From positions 1,047,501 through 1,111,500 of the forward strand of contig NZ_CP065511.1 of assembly GCF_022811925.1 (NCBI RefSeq): DNA of 64,000 nt, read 5' to 3'. The notes beneath the pieces were generated by a model. The model searched no databases. It had not been told where the DNA came from and was given only the letters and a program-made list of their open reading frames with translations. Positions within the stretch are counted from its first letter, which is position 1. Each line of letters starts with the position of its first letter. Positions 7,485 to 16,070 of this stretch are shown in pieces. The position numbers were made by a program, and so were the translations under genes. Source of the DNA: Cytobacillus oceanisediminis. Its GTDB lineage: Bacteria > Bacillota > Bacilli > Bacillales > Cytobacillaceae.

Positions 7485-7934
7485 ATGAACCATAGTCTTG
7501 AGGCTCTTACTGAAAAAGAGTACTTTATTAAACAGCTGACGTTTATTGATGAAAATTATCAGGATTTGAATAGCCTTTATGTATCTTCCACTCCGTTAAA
7601 GGAGCGGAAAAACGACTTCCTTAGTATCTATGTAAGCGAAGTGGAGCAATACATTGCACGTTGTAATCAGGTTCCTGCAGAACCGCCTTTGCGAAAAGTG
7701 TTGATTGGAACAAAAGTAACAGTGTTATTAAACGGGGAGGATGACCGGGAGGATTATCATATCTGCCTGCCAGATCAGTCGGACCCTGATAATGGCTGCA
7801 TTTCATTCTTGTCTCCGGTTGGCAGGCAGCTTCTGTTAAAAAATATGGGTGAACAAACCTCCCTGATTATCCCAAGCGGCCAGCTGGATGTGGTAATCGA
7901 AAATATATCGTATTGGGATCAGGAGACAGGTTAA
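7485..7934 (+). CDS. GreA/GreB C-terminal domain protein
   Basis: A 149-residue protein. The N-terminal 65 residues are helical and charged; residues 72-145 match the GreA/GreB C-terminal domain (KVLIGTKVTVLLNGEDDREDYHICLP, ISFLSPVGRQLLLKNMGE). The N-terminal part is not the usual GreA coiled coil, so it is more like Rnk or other RNA polymerase secondary-channel proteins than true GreA. It could modulate RNA polymerase. Ribosome site GCAGGGGGG precedes ATG 7485. A 22-codon frame (7427-7495) overlaps the start, but there is no strong evidence it is translated. Confidence 0.7.
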   Translation: MNHSLEALTEKEYFIKQLTFIDENYQDLNSLYVSSTPLKERKNDFLSIYVSEVEQYIARCNQVPAEPPLRKVLIGTKVTVLLNGEDDREDYHICLPDQSDPDNGCISFLSPVGRQLLLKNMGEQTSLIIPSGQLDVVIENISYWDQETG

Positions 7935-7955
7935 CATATTTTTACTTGGAGCAGA

Positions 7956-7981
7956 GGGACAGAAGACTGTCCCCCTGTCCC
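7956..7981. repeat. GGGACAG/CTGTCCC inverted repeat element
   Basis: GGGACAG and CTGTCCC flank a 12-nt loop. Similar GGGACAG-type snippets are scattered between genes in Bacillus genomes, from memory. No function is evident. Confidence 0.45.
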
Positions 7982-8012
7982 ACCAGGCGGAAAAAGCTTG
8001 CGGTTCAAATAA

Positions 8013-8047
8013 TTGACTTCCTAAACTGTAACTTATAGTATTACAGT
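8013..8047 (+). promoter_or_regulatory. Promoter and operator of the flavin oxidoreductase gene
   Basis: TTGACT (8013-8018) and TAGTAT (8036-8041) are 17 bp apart. An inverted repeat with arms ACTGTAA (8025-8031) and TTACAGT (8041-8047) covers the -10 box, so a dimeric repressor could block it. MarR/DUF24 regulators such as YodB control related reductases in B. subtilis; the actual regulator is not in view. Confidence 0.6.
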
Positions 8048-8121
8048 ATAGTTTCGCTGTCAGTTTATTTTGCGTAAACATTAAACAAACTAGGTTTGAA
8101 CGAAAAAAAGGAGTGATTTAC

Positions 8122-9243
8122 ATGAATCCAAGCTATAAACCGCTATTAGAATCTCTTCAGTTAAAAAATAATGTGGAGTTAAAAAACAGAGTGGTCCTGG
8201 CTCCGATGACCAATTTCTCTTCCCATCCGGATGGAACGGTGTCAGATGCCGAGATCGATTATTACGTACGCCGCTCCAAAGGGGCCGGAATGGTGATTAC
8301 GGCCTGTACAAATGTGACAGCCAACGGAAAGGGATTTCATGGTGAATTCGGCGGCGATCACGATGGGATGATTCCAAGTCTTTCGAGGCTGGCAGCCAGC
8401 ATTAAAGAGCAGGGTGCCAAAGCGATTCTCCAGATTTTTCATGGCGGGAGGGAATGCCCTCCAGAGCTTGTTCCAAATGGGGAAACAGTAAGTGCCAGTG
8501 CGGTTGCTTCAGAAGGAAGCGAAAATACGCCAAGGGCACTGACGGAAAAAGAAGTGGAGGACATCATTGCCGCTTTCAGAGAGACCACCCGCCGGGCCAT
8601 CCAGGCAGGCTATGATGGTGTCGAAATTCATGGAGCCAACGGCTATTTAATTCAGCAGTTCTTTTCTCCGCATTCAAATCGCCGTGAGGACCGATTTGGG
8701 GGCAGCCTTGAAAAGCGCATGACGTTCCCGTTAGCTGTGGTAGACGCAGTGCAAAAAGCTGTACAAGAACATGCGAAAGAGCCATTCATTGTCGGTTACC
8801 GTTTTTCGCCTGAAGAGCCGACTGATCCAGGGATTACAATGGAAGATACACTTCAGCTTGTGGATGTCCTATCGGATAAAGGGCTTGACTATCTTCATGT
8901 CTCCCTTATGGAGTTCTGGTCCAAGCCAAGACGCGGGGCTGATGAAGCTAAGCCGAGAATTCAGCATCTTTTAGAAAAAATTAATAATCGCCTGCCGCTT
9001 ATCGGAGTAGGGTCGATCCATACTCCTGATGAAGCTGTAAAAGCACTGGAAACGGGAGTGGCCATGGTTGCTCTTGGCCGGGAACTGATTATGGAGCCGG
9101 ATTGGGTGCAAAAGGTGCAGGAAGGAAAAGAATCTGAAATTGCCACAACTTTATCCAGGAAGGATCAGGAGAAACTGGTTATCCCGGATCCGCTCTGGCA
9201 GGCAATCGTGAACACTCCGGGGTGGTTTCCGGTTGTAGATTAA
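8122..9243 (+). CDS. NADH-dependent flavin oxidoreductase (Old Yellow Enzyme family)
   Basis: A 373-residue TIM-barrel FMN enzyme. Family marks include LKNRVVLAPMTNFSS near the N-terminus, LQIFHGGRE, GYDGVEIHGANGYLIQQFFSP with the catalytic H-x2-N pair, and the FMN phosphate loop VALGRELIMEPDW near residue 315. It resembles B. subtilis YqiG. Such enzymes reduce activated alkenes, quinones or nitro compounds with NADH. ATG 8122 was chosen because AAGGAG ends at 8112; the GTG at 8113 is too close. The gene is monocistronic, has a palindrome over its promoter and a strong terminator, and is probably induced by electrophiles. Confidence 0.88.
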   Translation: MNPSYKPLLESLQLKNNVELKNRVVLAPMTNFSSHPDGTVSDAEIDYYVRRSKGAGMVITACTNVTANGKGFHGEFGGDHDGMIPSLSRLAASIKEQGAKAILQIFHGGRECPPELVPNGETVSASAVASEGSENTPRALTEKEVEDIIAAFRETTRRAIQAGYDGVEIHGANGYLIQQFFSPHSNRREDRFGGSLEKRMTFPLAVVDAVQKAVQEHAKEPFIVGYRFSPEEPTDPGITMEDTLQLVDVLSDKGLDYLHVSLMEFWSKPRRGADEAKPRIQHLLEKINNRLPLIGVGSIHTPDEAVKALETGVAMVALGRELIMEPDWVQKVQEGKESEIATTLSRKDQEKLVIPDPLWQAIVNTPGWFPVVD

Positions 9244-9276
9244 GTGATTGGATGGCAGTACCTTTATGATTATATT

Positions 9277-9321
9277 AAAGGGCAGAAGTGACAGCCTTTA
9301 CTGTCATTTCTGCCCTTTTGT
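9277..9321. terminator. Bidirectional terminator
   Basis: AAAGGGCAGAAGTGACAG pairs with CTGTCATTTCTGCCCTTT, with T runs on both strands. It serves the flavin oxidoreductase from one side and the YtkA-like gene from the other. Confidence 0.88.
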
Positions 9322-9343
9322 TTTCATATTTCTCCATCTTCCT

Positions 9344-9805
9344 TTAATGATGATGCCCCTGCCCGGCTTCCTGCTTGCCTGTTCCTTCTTGCAGGAATTC
9401 CAAGTCGCTTTTCGACAGCTCCCCCACAATAAACTGCTTTTGCGGCATGATCAGGCTATCGCCTTGCTGGGCATGCACTTTTACAAAGTAGAGCCCATCC
9501 TTGTCAAAGTCCTTGCTGATGCTGTAGACGCCCCCGCCCTCATTGACTGCTTCTTCCATCCCATATTGGACAGTGCCGTCCTGCTTCCAAATTTCGAAAT
9601 GAACAAAATCAGCATGATCAGCCGGTTTGCCGTCCTGTGTGAGAGTGGCTTTAATTGTTTCCTGTTCTCCAGCTGTAAAAGTGTCGGGTGTTTGTATTTC
9701 CAGTTTCAGCGGAGTTTCCTGTTTGTAAAGCTCTGCTGCATTCTCATCAAGTGAACATGCACTCAGAAAAGACAGCAGCAGGATCATAAAGATATATTTT
9801 TTCAC
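9344..9805 (-). CDS. YtkA/FixH-like lipoprotein
   Basis: A 153-residue lipoprotein: signal peptide KKYIFMILLLSFLSAC with the lipobox cysteine, then a YtkA-type beta-sandwich (TPDTFTAGEQETIKATLTQDG, ADFVHFEIWKQDG) and a histidine-rich end (GQGHHH). GTG 9805 was chosen as start because GGGGAG lies 9 nt upstream; the frame is open further but lacks a ribosome site. It follows a PepSY membrane protein gene and overlaps or nearly overlaps it. YtkA-like proteins often sit with copper or heme handling genes; the terminal histidines would fit metal binding, which is inference. Confidence 0.78.
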   Translation of the reverse strand: MKKYIFMILLLSFLSACSLDENAAELYKQETPLKLEIQTPDTFTAGEQETIKATLTQDGKPADHADFVHFEIWKQDGTVQYGMEEAVNEGGGVYSISKDFDKDGLYFVKVHAQQGDSLIMPQKQFIVGELSKSDLEFLQEGTGKQEAGQGHHH

Positions 9806-9830
9806 GGCATTAGACTCCCCTATCATAAAC

Positions 9831-11204
9831 TTATGCATTCAGAAACCTCTTCAACGCTGGTATTCTCCGGATTAAGAAAAAGTCAATTATCAAAACAGCG
9901 ATGATCGTTAAGCCGACTAATGGGAAGAGGACTCCCATGGCAATTAACAGAAGGAAGAATCCCTTTGTGTTGTTAAACCCAGCTGTTTTTGGTGCACCCA
10001 TGTCTTTTTTCGGCTTGCGTTTGAGCCACAGATAATAGCCGCTTACCGCCACAAGGATGATGCCAAGGCAGATGAATAAACTGATTAATTGGTTAATCAG
10101 ACCAAATTGTGTCCCCTTATGAAGCGTAATTCCCCACGCGACCATTTTCCCGATCCACCCGTAATGGTCATAGCGGTAATCTGTCAAAACCGCACCTGTA
10201 TACTGATCGACATGCATCGTAATTTCATCCTGCGCTTTGGGCGGGAAGGCTGAAATTGTATACACTCCCAATTTATCCTGTGGAATATAAATTGAATAGC
10301 TAGGATGGACGCCTTCACGTTCTGCAGCAGAAACAACATCATCAATCGAAAGAGGAATAAATCCCTGAAGGTCTGACACAGGCACGTCCAGATTTTCGGC
10401 AGCCCATGGAACATCGGCAATGTCTTTCGTTTGGATGGTTGACTGTGGTCCGCTTCCAACCCAGACACTAGGGGGATATCCTTCCCCGGTATTGGTTGCC
10501 ATCGATTGAAAGTTCGTACCCCAGAATCCGGACCAAGGCAATCCTGTCATGATTAAAAAGAGCATCCCAGCAGTGACCCAGAAGGCAGGTACAGCATGCA
10601 AATCTCTTCTGAATGTTTTTTTTCCTTTATTCAGACGCGGAAAAAGTATACCAGCCATGCCGGGCCTTTTCTTCGGGAACCATAAATACAGCCCCGTTAC
10701 AATCAGCACAACTGCCCAGCAGGCCGCAAGCTCCACGATCCGGTCTCCCAGCGTGCCGGCCATCAGTTCCCCGTGAAACTCTTCAATTTTATCCATAATC
10801 CGCTCTTCGCTGTTTAATTCCCCGAGGGACTCACCTGTATAAGGATTCATAAAAACAGTAAGCGATTCATCGTTATTCACAATGCCGACTTCACTTGAAC
10901 GATTGGCGCTTTCCCCGGGACGGTACACCGTCACTGCTGCATCCGGATAAAGCTTCTTCACTTCTTCAATCTGCTGTGAAGCCGAAATTTTTTCATTCTG
11001 AGGGGTGACTTCATAATAATCCTGATAAAGGACACCCTCGATTTGTGGCTTAAATAAATAGATTGCTCCTGTTACTGCCAGAATAAAAAGAAATGGCGCA
11101 AAAATAATGCCCGCATAAAAATGCCATCTCCAAACCGTTCTGTACAGAGATGTGTTAGTCTGCGGCTGTTTCTGTATATCAGTCGTTTCTTTAACCTTTT
11201 CCAT
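9831..11204 (-). CDS. PepSY-associated TM domain protein
   Basis: A 457-residue membrane protein of the PepSY_TM family. Helix 1 (WRWHFYAGIIFAPFLFILAVTGAIYLF) carries the conserved H-x-Y-G pattern. A PepSY-like extracellular segment, two more helices (ELAACWAVVLIVTGLYLWFPKK and DLHAVPAFWVTAGMLFLIMTGLPWS), a second PepSY segment (about 290-345) and three C-terminal helices follow. ATG 11204 is supported by GAGGAG 9 nt upstream. Relatives act in ferric-siderophore or heme reduction, and conserved histidines in the helices would suit heme. It forms an operon with the YtkA-like lipoprotein. Confidence 0.8.
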   Translation of the reverse strand: MEKVKETTDIQKQPQTNTSLYRTVWRWHFYAGIIFAPFLFILAVTGAIYLFKPQIEGVLYQDYYEVTPQNEKISASQQIEEVKKLYPDAAVTVYRPGESANRSSEVGIVNNDESLTVFMNPYTGESLGELNSEERIMDKIEEFHGELMAGTLGDRIVELAACWAVVLIVTGLYLWFPKKRPGMAGILFPRLNKGKKTFRRDLHAVPAFWVTAGMLFLIMTGLPWSGFWGTNFQSMATNTGEGYPPSVWVGSGPQSTIQTKDIADVPWAAENLDVPVSDLQGFIPLSIDDVVSAAEREGVHPSYSIYIPQDKLGVYTISAFPPKAQDEITMHVDQYTGAVLTDYRYDHYGWIGKMVAWGITLHKGTQFGLINQLISLFICLGIILVAVSGYYLWLKRKPKKDMGAPKTAGFNNTKGFFLLLIAMGVLFPLVGLTIIAVLIIDFFLIRRIPALKRFLNA

Positions 11205-11380
11205 GTCATCAAAGCTCCTCTTCGTCCATCTTCTTTTCATATCTTAAAAGGGGAATGTGAGAAATGAATGAAGTTTTGAAAAAATTTTTTGGCAAAAAGC
11301 TATCATAACAGCCAGAATACAAGGATTTCTATATATAGTGTTGAATAGTGTCATTAATGAACAGATAAGGGAGTTTTAAG

Positions 11381-11776
11381 ATGATCCATAAACAATTAAA
11401 ATCACAAAAAAGCATAGAGATTCTGGCAAAGGTAAGGGAGATTGCCATTGGTTTTCCTGAAACCGCCGAACAGGTTGATAAATTTGGACATACTTCATTT
11501 CGGGTGAAAGATAAACCTTTTATTATTTTGGGAGAAAACGAAGAGGGCATTCCGTCCATTGCCATGAAAACATCAAAAGAAACGCAGGAGTTTTTATTGC
11601 AGGGAGGCAGCCGTTTTTTCAAGACCCCCTATATCGGGCAGCATGGCTGGACCTCCATTCTAGGTGATCATGAACTAGAGTTTAATGAGGTAGAAGGCTT
11701 GATAAAAGAAGCTTATTTGCGGACAGCCCCTAAATCTATCCTGAAAAGCTTGAAAATAGGGGGGAGTCAATCCTAG
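11381..11776 (+). CDS. MmcQ/YjbR family protein
   Basis: A 131-residue protein with the YjbR fold: EIAIGFPETAEQVDKFGHTSFRVKDKPFIIL at the front, then GG-RFFKTPYIGQHGWTSIL and a C-terminal EVEGLIKEAYLRTAPK. YjbR proteins have a cyclic-di-GMP-effector-like or double-wing fold proposed to bind DNA, with no established cell role. Its start lies about 180 bp from the divergent PepSY gene. No close partner gene is seen. Confidence 0.78.
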   Translation: MIHKQLKSQKSIEILAKVREIAIGFPETAEQVDKFGHTSFRVKDKPFIILGENEEGIPSIAMKTSKETQEFLLQGGSRFFKTPYIGQHGWTSILGDHELEFNEVEGLIKEAYLRTAPKSILKSLKIGGSQS

Positions 11777-11810
11777 AAGCATGAAAACCAGACAAATCGT
11801 CCGGGTTCAG

Positions 11811-11915
11811 TTAAAGGAAAAGGGCAGTCAATCCGCCTATTAATAAAAGGATGGTACTTGATAGAATGGCGATTTTACCTGTGCGGTCTGATTTATGAAA
11901 AAGTCGAATAAACAT
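11811..11915 (-). CDS. Small single-helix membrane protein, 34 residues
   Basis: A short frame beginning MFIRLFHKSDRTGKI and ending in a hydrophobic stretch (AILSSTILLLIGGLTALFL) that would make one membrane span. ATG 11915 is preceded by GAGGTG with 6-nt spacing. The product is not recognised. The codon pattern and ribosome site are consistent with a real small membrane protein, but at this size chance cannot be excluded. Confidence 0.5.
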   Translation of the reverse strand: MFIRLFHKSDRTGKIAILSSTILLLIGGLTALFL

Positions 11916-11981
11916 TCTCCACACCTCGCTTTTTAGTCAGTTATAGTATAGTACGATTTGGGATTGAAAAGGATTCATGAC

Positions 11982-12014
11982 ATGCTGAGAGAAAGATTCT
12001 CTGGGCATTTTTTT
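11982..12014 (+). terminator. Terminator-like hairpin
   Basis: GAGAGAA and TTCTC pair inside ATGC/GCAT ends, followed by seven T residues. It is about 200 bp past the YjbR-family gene and may be its terminator. The rest of the 11.9-12.2 kb gap shows nothing else certain. Confidence 0.5.
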
Positions 12015-12185
12015 GTGGAAGCAGGCATCCATTTTCTCTTTCTGAGCGAATTCCATTAATCCTATTTTTCATTTTCCAAAATGGATAGGGGGATTCTAGT
12101 TTGATACCCAAGCTTGCAACTGCCCTGTGAATATAATGAAATGATCATCATGAAGAAACCAAATAGAAGATACAGGGGAGATTAT

Positions 12186-13735
12186 ATGGAAGAAAAGAAA
12201 ATTTACTATGATAAGGAAAAAGGCTGCTTAATAGCACCTAAAACTGGGTGGAAGCGAATGAAGGCAGCCTTTTGCATCCGTCTTGTGTCTGCTGCTTCTC
12301 AACTGCTCGTGCCGCCAAAAGAACATCCATGCAATGGAGATGAACAGCTTCCCGGGAAAATAGGCAGCTACACCAAGGGACTTCCCCATAATTCTCTTGG
12401 AGAAGTTGTATCCGAGGCGTATGACCAGTATATGGAAGCTTTAAGTTCGGAAATCCAGAGGATTTTGAATCAATCCCAATGGGAGGGAAGGTTAGGCTTT
12501 CAAATCCACAGGCTTCCTATGTGTATGATTTAATTGGACCGGATTGCCATCAATTGAAACTGTCCAAGCCTCCAGCATTCAGCAGCGCATGGGAGGCGGG
12601 AGAAATGGCAGAGTTATACTGGCAGGCACTTACCAGGGATATTCCTTTCTGGGCTTATGAAAGTGATCTCCTTATTGCCGAGGCTGCTGGTGAACTATCA
12701 AGATTTTCTGATTTTCGCGGACCGGAAGTTAACGGAAAGGTCACTCCTGAAACATTGTTCCGCAGTGAGTTTCCAGGTAATCTTACAGGTCCCTATATTT
12801 CACAGTTGCTGTGGAAGGACATTCCATTTGGTTCTGCAGACATTCCCCAGAAATACCGCACCACTTTGGCTGGGTCTGATCATATGACATCTTATGAAGA
12901 ATGGCTGGATATACAAAATGGCTCATCACCCCGAGAACCGATAAAAGATCCGGTGCCCCGCTATATCCGCAACGGGCGTGACTTAGGTGAGTATGTACAT
13001 TATGATTTTTCATTTCAATGTCCGCTATCGGCCTGTTTAATTTTGCTTAGTTATGGGCCCGATGCTCTCGACACGAACAACCCTTATCTTAAGTCGGCTA
13101 CCCAGGGAGGTTTCATTACCTTCGGAGCTGCTCATATATTGGACATGGTCACAAAAGCAGGGAGGATGGCACTGGAAGCTGCCTGGTTCCAAAAGTTCCT
13201 CGTCCACCGCAGACTCCGGCCAGAAGAATTTGGCGGGCGTGTTCATAACCATATGAATGGATCGGCTAAATACCCGATCCACTCAGAACTCCTTGAATCC
13301 AGCGTCCTTACTCAGGTTTACAGCAGATATGGCTCTTATCTTCTGCCTATGGCATATCCGGAAGGCTGTCCGACCCATCCAGCCTATCCTGCCGGCCATG
13401 CATGCATAGCCGGTGCAGGGGTTACGATCCTTAAAGCATTTTTCAACGAATCATTTGTGATTCCGGATCCGGTGGAAGCATGTTTGGATGGACTCTCGCT
13501 GCTTCCTTATCCGGGGGCACCTCTGACAGCAGGAGGGGAGCTTAATAAGCTTGGTGTGAATATTTCCCTGGGCAGAGACACAGCAGGTGTTCATTGGCGT
13601 TCTGATGGCATAGAAGGGCTAAAGCTTGGTGAAGCAGTGGCCATTGGGCTCCTGCGGGATTACAGCTCATCCTTTAATGAGCATTTTAACGGTTTTACGC
13701 TAACCAAATTTAATGGAACGAAAGTAATAATTTAA
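12186..13735 (+). pseudogene. Vanadium-dependent haloperoxidase-like (PAP2 superfamily), frameshifted
   Basis: Two overlapping frames make one protein of about 515 residues. The first (from ATG 12186, ribosome site AGGGGAG) ends out of frame at 12533. The second carries PRYIRNGRDLGEYVHYDF, then HPAYPAGHACIAGAG with the catalytic-type histidine, and GVHWRSDGIEGLKLGE. These match the vanadate-binding site of algal and bacterial vanadium bromoperoxidases. Restoring one G in the GGGAGGGAAGG run near 12485 would join W-E-G to K-V-R-L-S. It is either a real one-base loss or a sequencing error in a homopolymer. If intact, it would use peroxide to oxidise halide. Confidence 0.75.
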
Positions 13736-13795
13736 TAAGCTTTAGAGATGTTTGTGCGAACCTGAGCACTATGAGTTTTGTAAAAGGAAAAAAAT

Positions 13796-13846
13796 AAGAT
13801 CTCAATAACAGTCCTGTTTCAGCGTCTGTTTTTGAGGTCTTCTTTT
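13796..13846 (+). terminator. Terminator after the haloperoxidase-like gene
   Basis: AGATCTCAATAACAG pairs with CTGTTTTTGAGGTCT and is followed by TCTTTTATTT. The 52-bp repeat array begins right after it. Confidence 0.75.
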
Positions 13847-13865
13847 ATTTGATGGTTCTCCAGGA

Positions 13866-14690
13866 TTTCATCTGCCGCAGTCCGATTAGCCGGTGGATTC
13901 GGACAGAATCGCCCGAATTTCATCTAAAAATGTCCGAAAAACCGCTGGATTCGGACAGAGTCACCCGGATTTCATCAAAAACTGTCCGAATAACCGCTGG
14001 ATTCGGACAGGATCACCCGGTTTTCATCAAAAACTGTCCGAAAAACCGCTGGATTCGGACAGGATCACCCGGTTTTCACCAAAAACTGTCCGAATAACCA
14101 CTGGATTCGGACAGGATCACCCGGATTTCATCAAAAACTGTCCGAATAACCGCTGGATTCGGACAGAGTCACCCGCTTTTCATCAAAAACTGTCCGAATA
14201 ACCACTGGATTCGGACAGGATCACCCGGTTTTCATCAAAAACTTCCGAATAACCGCTGGATTCGGACAGGATCACCCGGTTTTCATCAAAAACTGTCCGA
14301 AAAACCGCTGGATTCGGACAGGATCACCCGGTTTTCATCAAAAACAGTCCGAATAACCACTGGATTCGGACAGGATCACCCAGTTTTCATCAAAAACAAT
14401 CCGAATAACCACTGGATTCGGACAGAGTCACCCGGTTTTCATCAAAAACAGTCCGAATAACCACTGGATACGGACAGAATCACCCGAATTTCATCTAAAA
14501 ATGTCCGAAAAACCGCTGGATTCGGACAGGATCACCCGGATTTCATCAAAAACAGTCCGAATAACCATTGGATTCGGACAGAGTCACCCGGATTTCATCA
14601 ACAACTGTCCGAATAACCGCCAGGTTCGATCATTTGCTCTCGGATTTCATCTGAAACAGTCTGAAAAGCCACAGGGTTCGGACATTTTCT
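13866..14690. repeat. Tandem array A: 16 units of 52 bp with an internal inverted repeat
   Basis: The motif TTCGGACAG (or a near variant) begins at 13898, 13950, 14002, 14054, 14106, 14158, 14210, 14261, 14313, 14365, 14417, 14469, 14521, 14573, 14625 and 14677, so the step is 52 bp with a single 51-bp step. Each unit contains CTGTCCGAA, an 11-nt loop of the form TAACCGCTGGA, then TTCGGACAG, which can fold as a hairpin. The remainder reads like RATCACCCGG then TTTTCATCAAAAA. End units are more diverged, as expected for tandem arrays. 52 is not a multiple of three and no frame has a ribosome site, so it is non-coding. Confidence 0.95.
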
Positions 14691-14769
14691 CCTAGACCTC
14701 AACTACTCCTGGCCGAAAACCTATGCAGTCATAAGAAAATTTTTTCGAAAAATCCCCTTTGACATTTTC

Positions 14770-14797
14770 CTGACACATTGGGCCTTTAAAGTATGAC
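14770..14797 (+). promoter_or_regulatory. Candidate promoter of the htrA operon
   Basis: CTGACA (14770-14775) and TATGAC (14792-14797) are 16 bp apart, about 60 bp before the htrA start. No CssR-type box was identified with confidence. Confidence 0.4.
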
Positions 14798-14856
14798 TTG
14801 TAAGGCAAACGAAAACTAATTCAAATTCAAAATAGATAAGAAGGAAGTGTTCAATC

Positions 14857-16056
14857 ATGACAGAGTTTAACGAAGAAAGCAGAACGGAAAACCGGGCGGT
14901 GAAAAAGCCGGTATGGAAAGGGTTTCTGTCAACCGTGGCGGCTGGTGTGCTGGGTTCGGCGCTTACGCTGACAGTGGTTCCGTATTTCCAGGAAGATACG
15001 CCGCAGGCAACCGTTCCAGAAGAAACTGGACAAGCTGAAAGCTCATCCAATCTCAATGTGACGCCGGTATCTTCTTCATCCAATTCCCTGGCGGATACAA
15101 TTGAGCAGGCATCGAAAGCGATTGTCGGCGTAGTGAATATGCAGCAGCAAAACAATAATCCGTTCAGCCAGTCGAGTGAAGCTTCAGAAAGCGGTACGGG
15201 TTCAGGGGTTATTTTTAAAAAGACAGACGATGCGGCATACATTGTGACTAATAACCATGTGATTGAAAATGCCAGCGAAATTCAGGTGACGCTGCATGAT
15301 GGCGAGAAGGCAACAGCAGAATTGGTAGGAACCGATGCACTGACAGATATTGCGGTGCTGAAAATCAAAGGAGATGTAGACGCTGCAGCCATGACGTTTG
15401 GCGATTCTTCCAAGCTGAGAGCAGGTGATCAGGTGCTGGCGATCGGCAATCCGCTTGGCCTGGATTTATCCAGAACGGTTACACAGGGCATTGTGAGCGC
15501 AGTGGACCGCTCGATTGAAGTGAGCACTTCTGCAGGGGAATGGAACATAAATGTCATTCAGACAGATGCAGCGATTAATCCCGGCAACAGCGGAGGTGCC
15601 CTTATGAATACAGCCGGCCAGCTGGTCGGGATCAACAGCCTGAAGATTGCGGACAGCGGGGTGGAAGGTCTTGGGTTTGCCATCCCAAGCAATGAAGTGA
15701 AAACACTGATTGATCAGCTGATTGAAAATGGACAAGTGGTCCGCCCGTATCTTGGCGTTGGCCTGGCAAGCTTTGACGAAGTGCCGCCTCAATATTTGCG
15801 CAATCTTCCTGATGGCGTAACTAGCGGGGCGATTGTAGCAAACATAGATCCGGATTCCGCTGCAGCTAAAGCAGGATTGCAGGCAGAGGACATTCTCGTC
15901 AGCATTGGCGGAAAGCAAATCACGAATTCCGGAGATTTGCGCAAGCATTTATACAGCGATTTTTCGATTGGCGATAAGGTGAAAATCGAATTTTATCGCG
16001 GGGGCGAATTGAAAACAGCTGAAGTCACGCTGACAAGCAATCAGAAAGCGAATTAG
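14857..16056 (+). CDS. htrA: HtrA/DegP-like membrane-anchored serine protease
   Basis: A 399-residue protease: short cytoplasmic N-terminus, one membrane helix (about residues 24-44), a serine- and glutamine-rich linker, a trypsin-like domain and one C-terminal PDZ domain (about 290-395). The catalytic triad is visible as H in NNHVIEN, D in LTDIAVLK and S in NPGNSGGAL. It degrades or refolds misfolded secreted proteins at the outer face of the membrane, like B. subtilis HtrA, HtrB and YyxA. It leads a compact operon with a parvulin foldase and an ABC transporter, with gaps of 14, 13 and 14 bp, which supports a shared envelope quality-control role. Confidence 0.92.
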   Translation: MTEFNEESRTENRAVKKPVWKGFLSTVAAGVLGSALTLTVVPYFQEDTPQATVPEETGQAESSSNLNVTPVSSSSNSLADTIEQASKAIVGVVNMQQQNNNPFSQSSEASESGTGSGVIFKKTDDAAYIVTNNHVIENASEIQVTLHDGEKATAELVGTDALTDIAVLKIKGDVDAAAMTFGDSSKLRAGDQVLAIGNPLGLDLSRTVTQGIVSAVDRSIEVSTSAGEWNINVIQTDAAINPGNSGGALMNTAGQLVGINSLKIADSGVEGLGFAIPSNEVKTLIDQLIENGQVVRPYLGVGLASFDEVPPQYLRNLPDGVTSGAIVANIDPDSAAAKAGLQAEDILVSIGGKQITNSGDLRKHLYSDFSIGDKVKIEFYRGGELKTAEVTLTSNQKAN

Positions 16057-16070
16057 GAGAGGGGAACAGG

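Noticed and set aside
7427..7495. 22-codon frame overlapping the start of the GreA-domain gene, a possible leader peptide
   Set aside because: The ribosome site is only 2-3 nt from the ATG and nothing in the peptide suggests attenuation. Left as unproven.
13849..14201. Frames of 82 and 102 codons in array A
   Set aside because: Low-complexity readings of a 52-bp repeat in shifting frames, with no ribosome site.
13866..14690. Regular 52-bp array that could be taken for a CRISPR array
   Set aside because: The whole unit is conserved, there are no unique spacers of constant length, and no cas genes are in the window.
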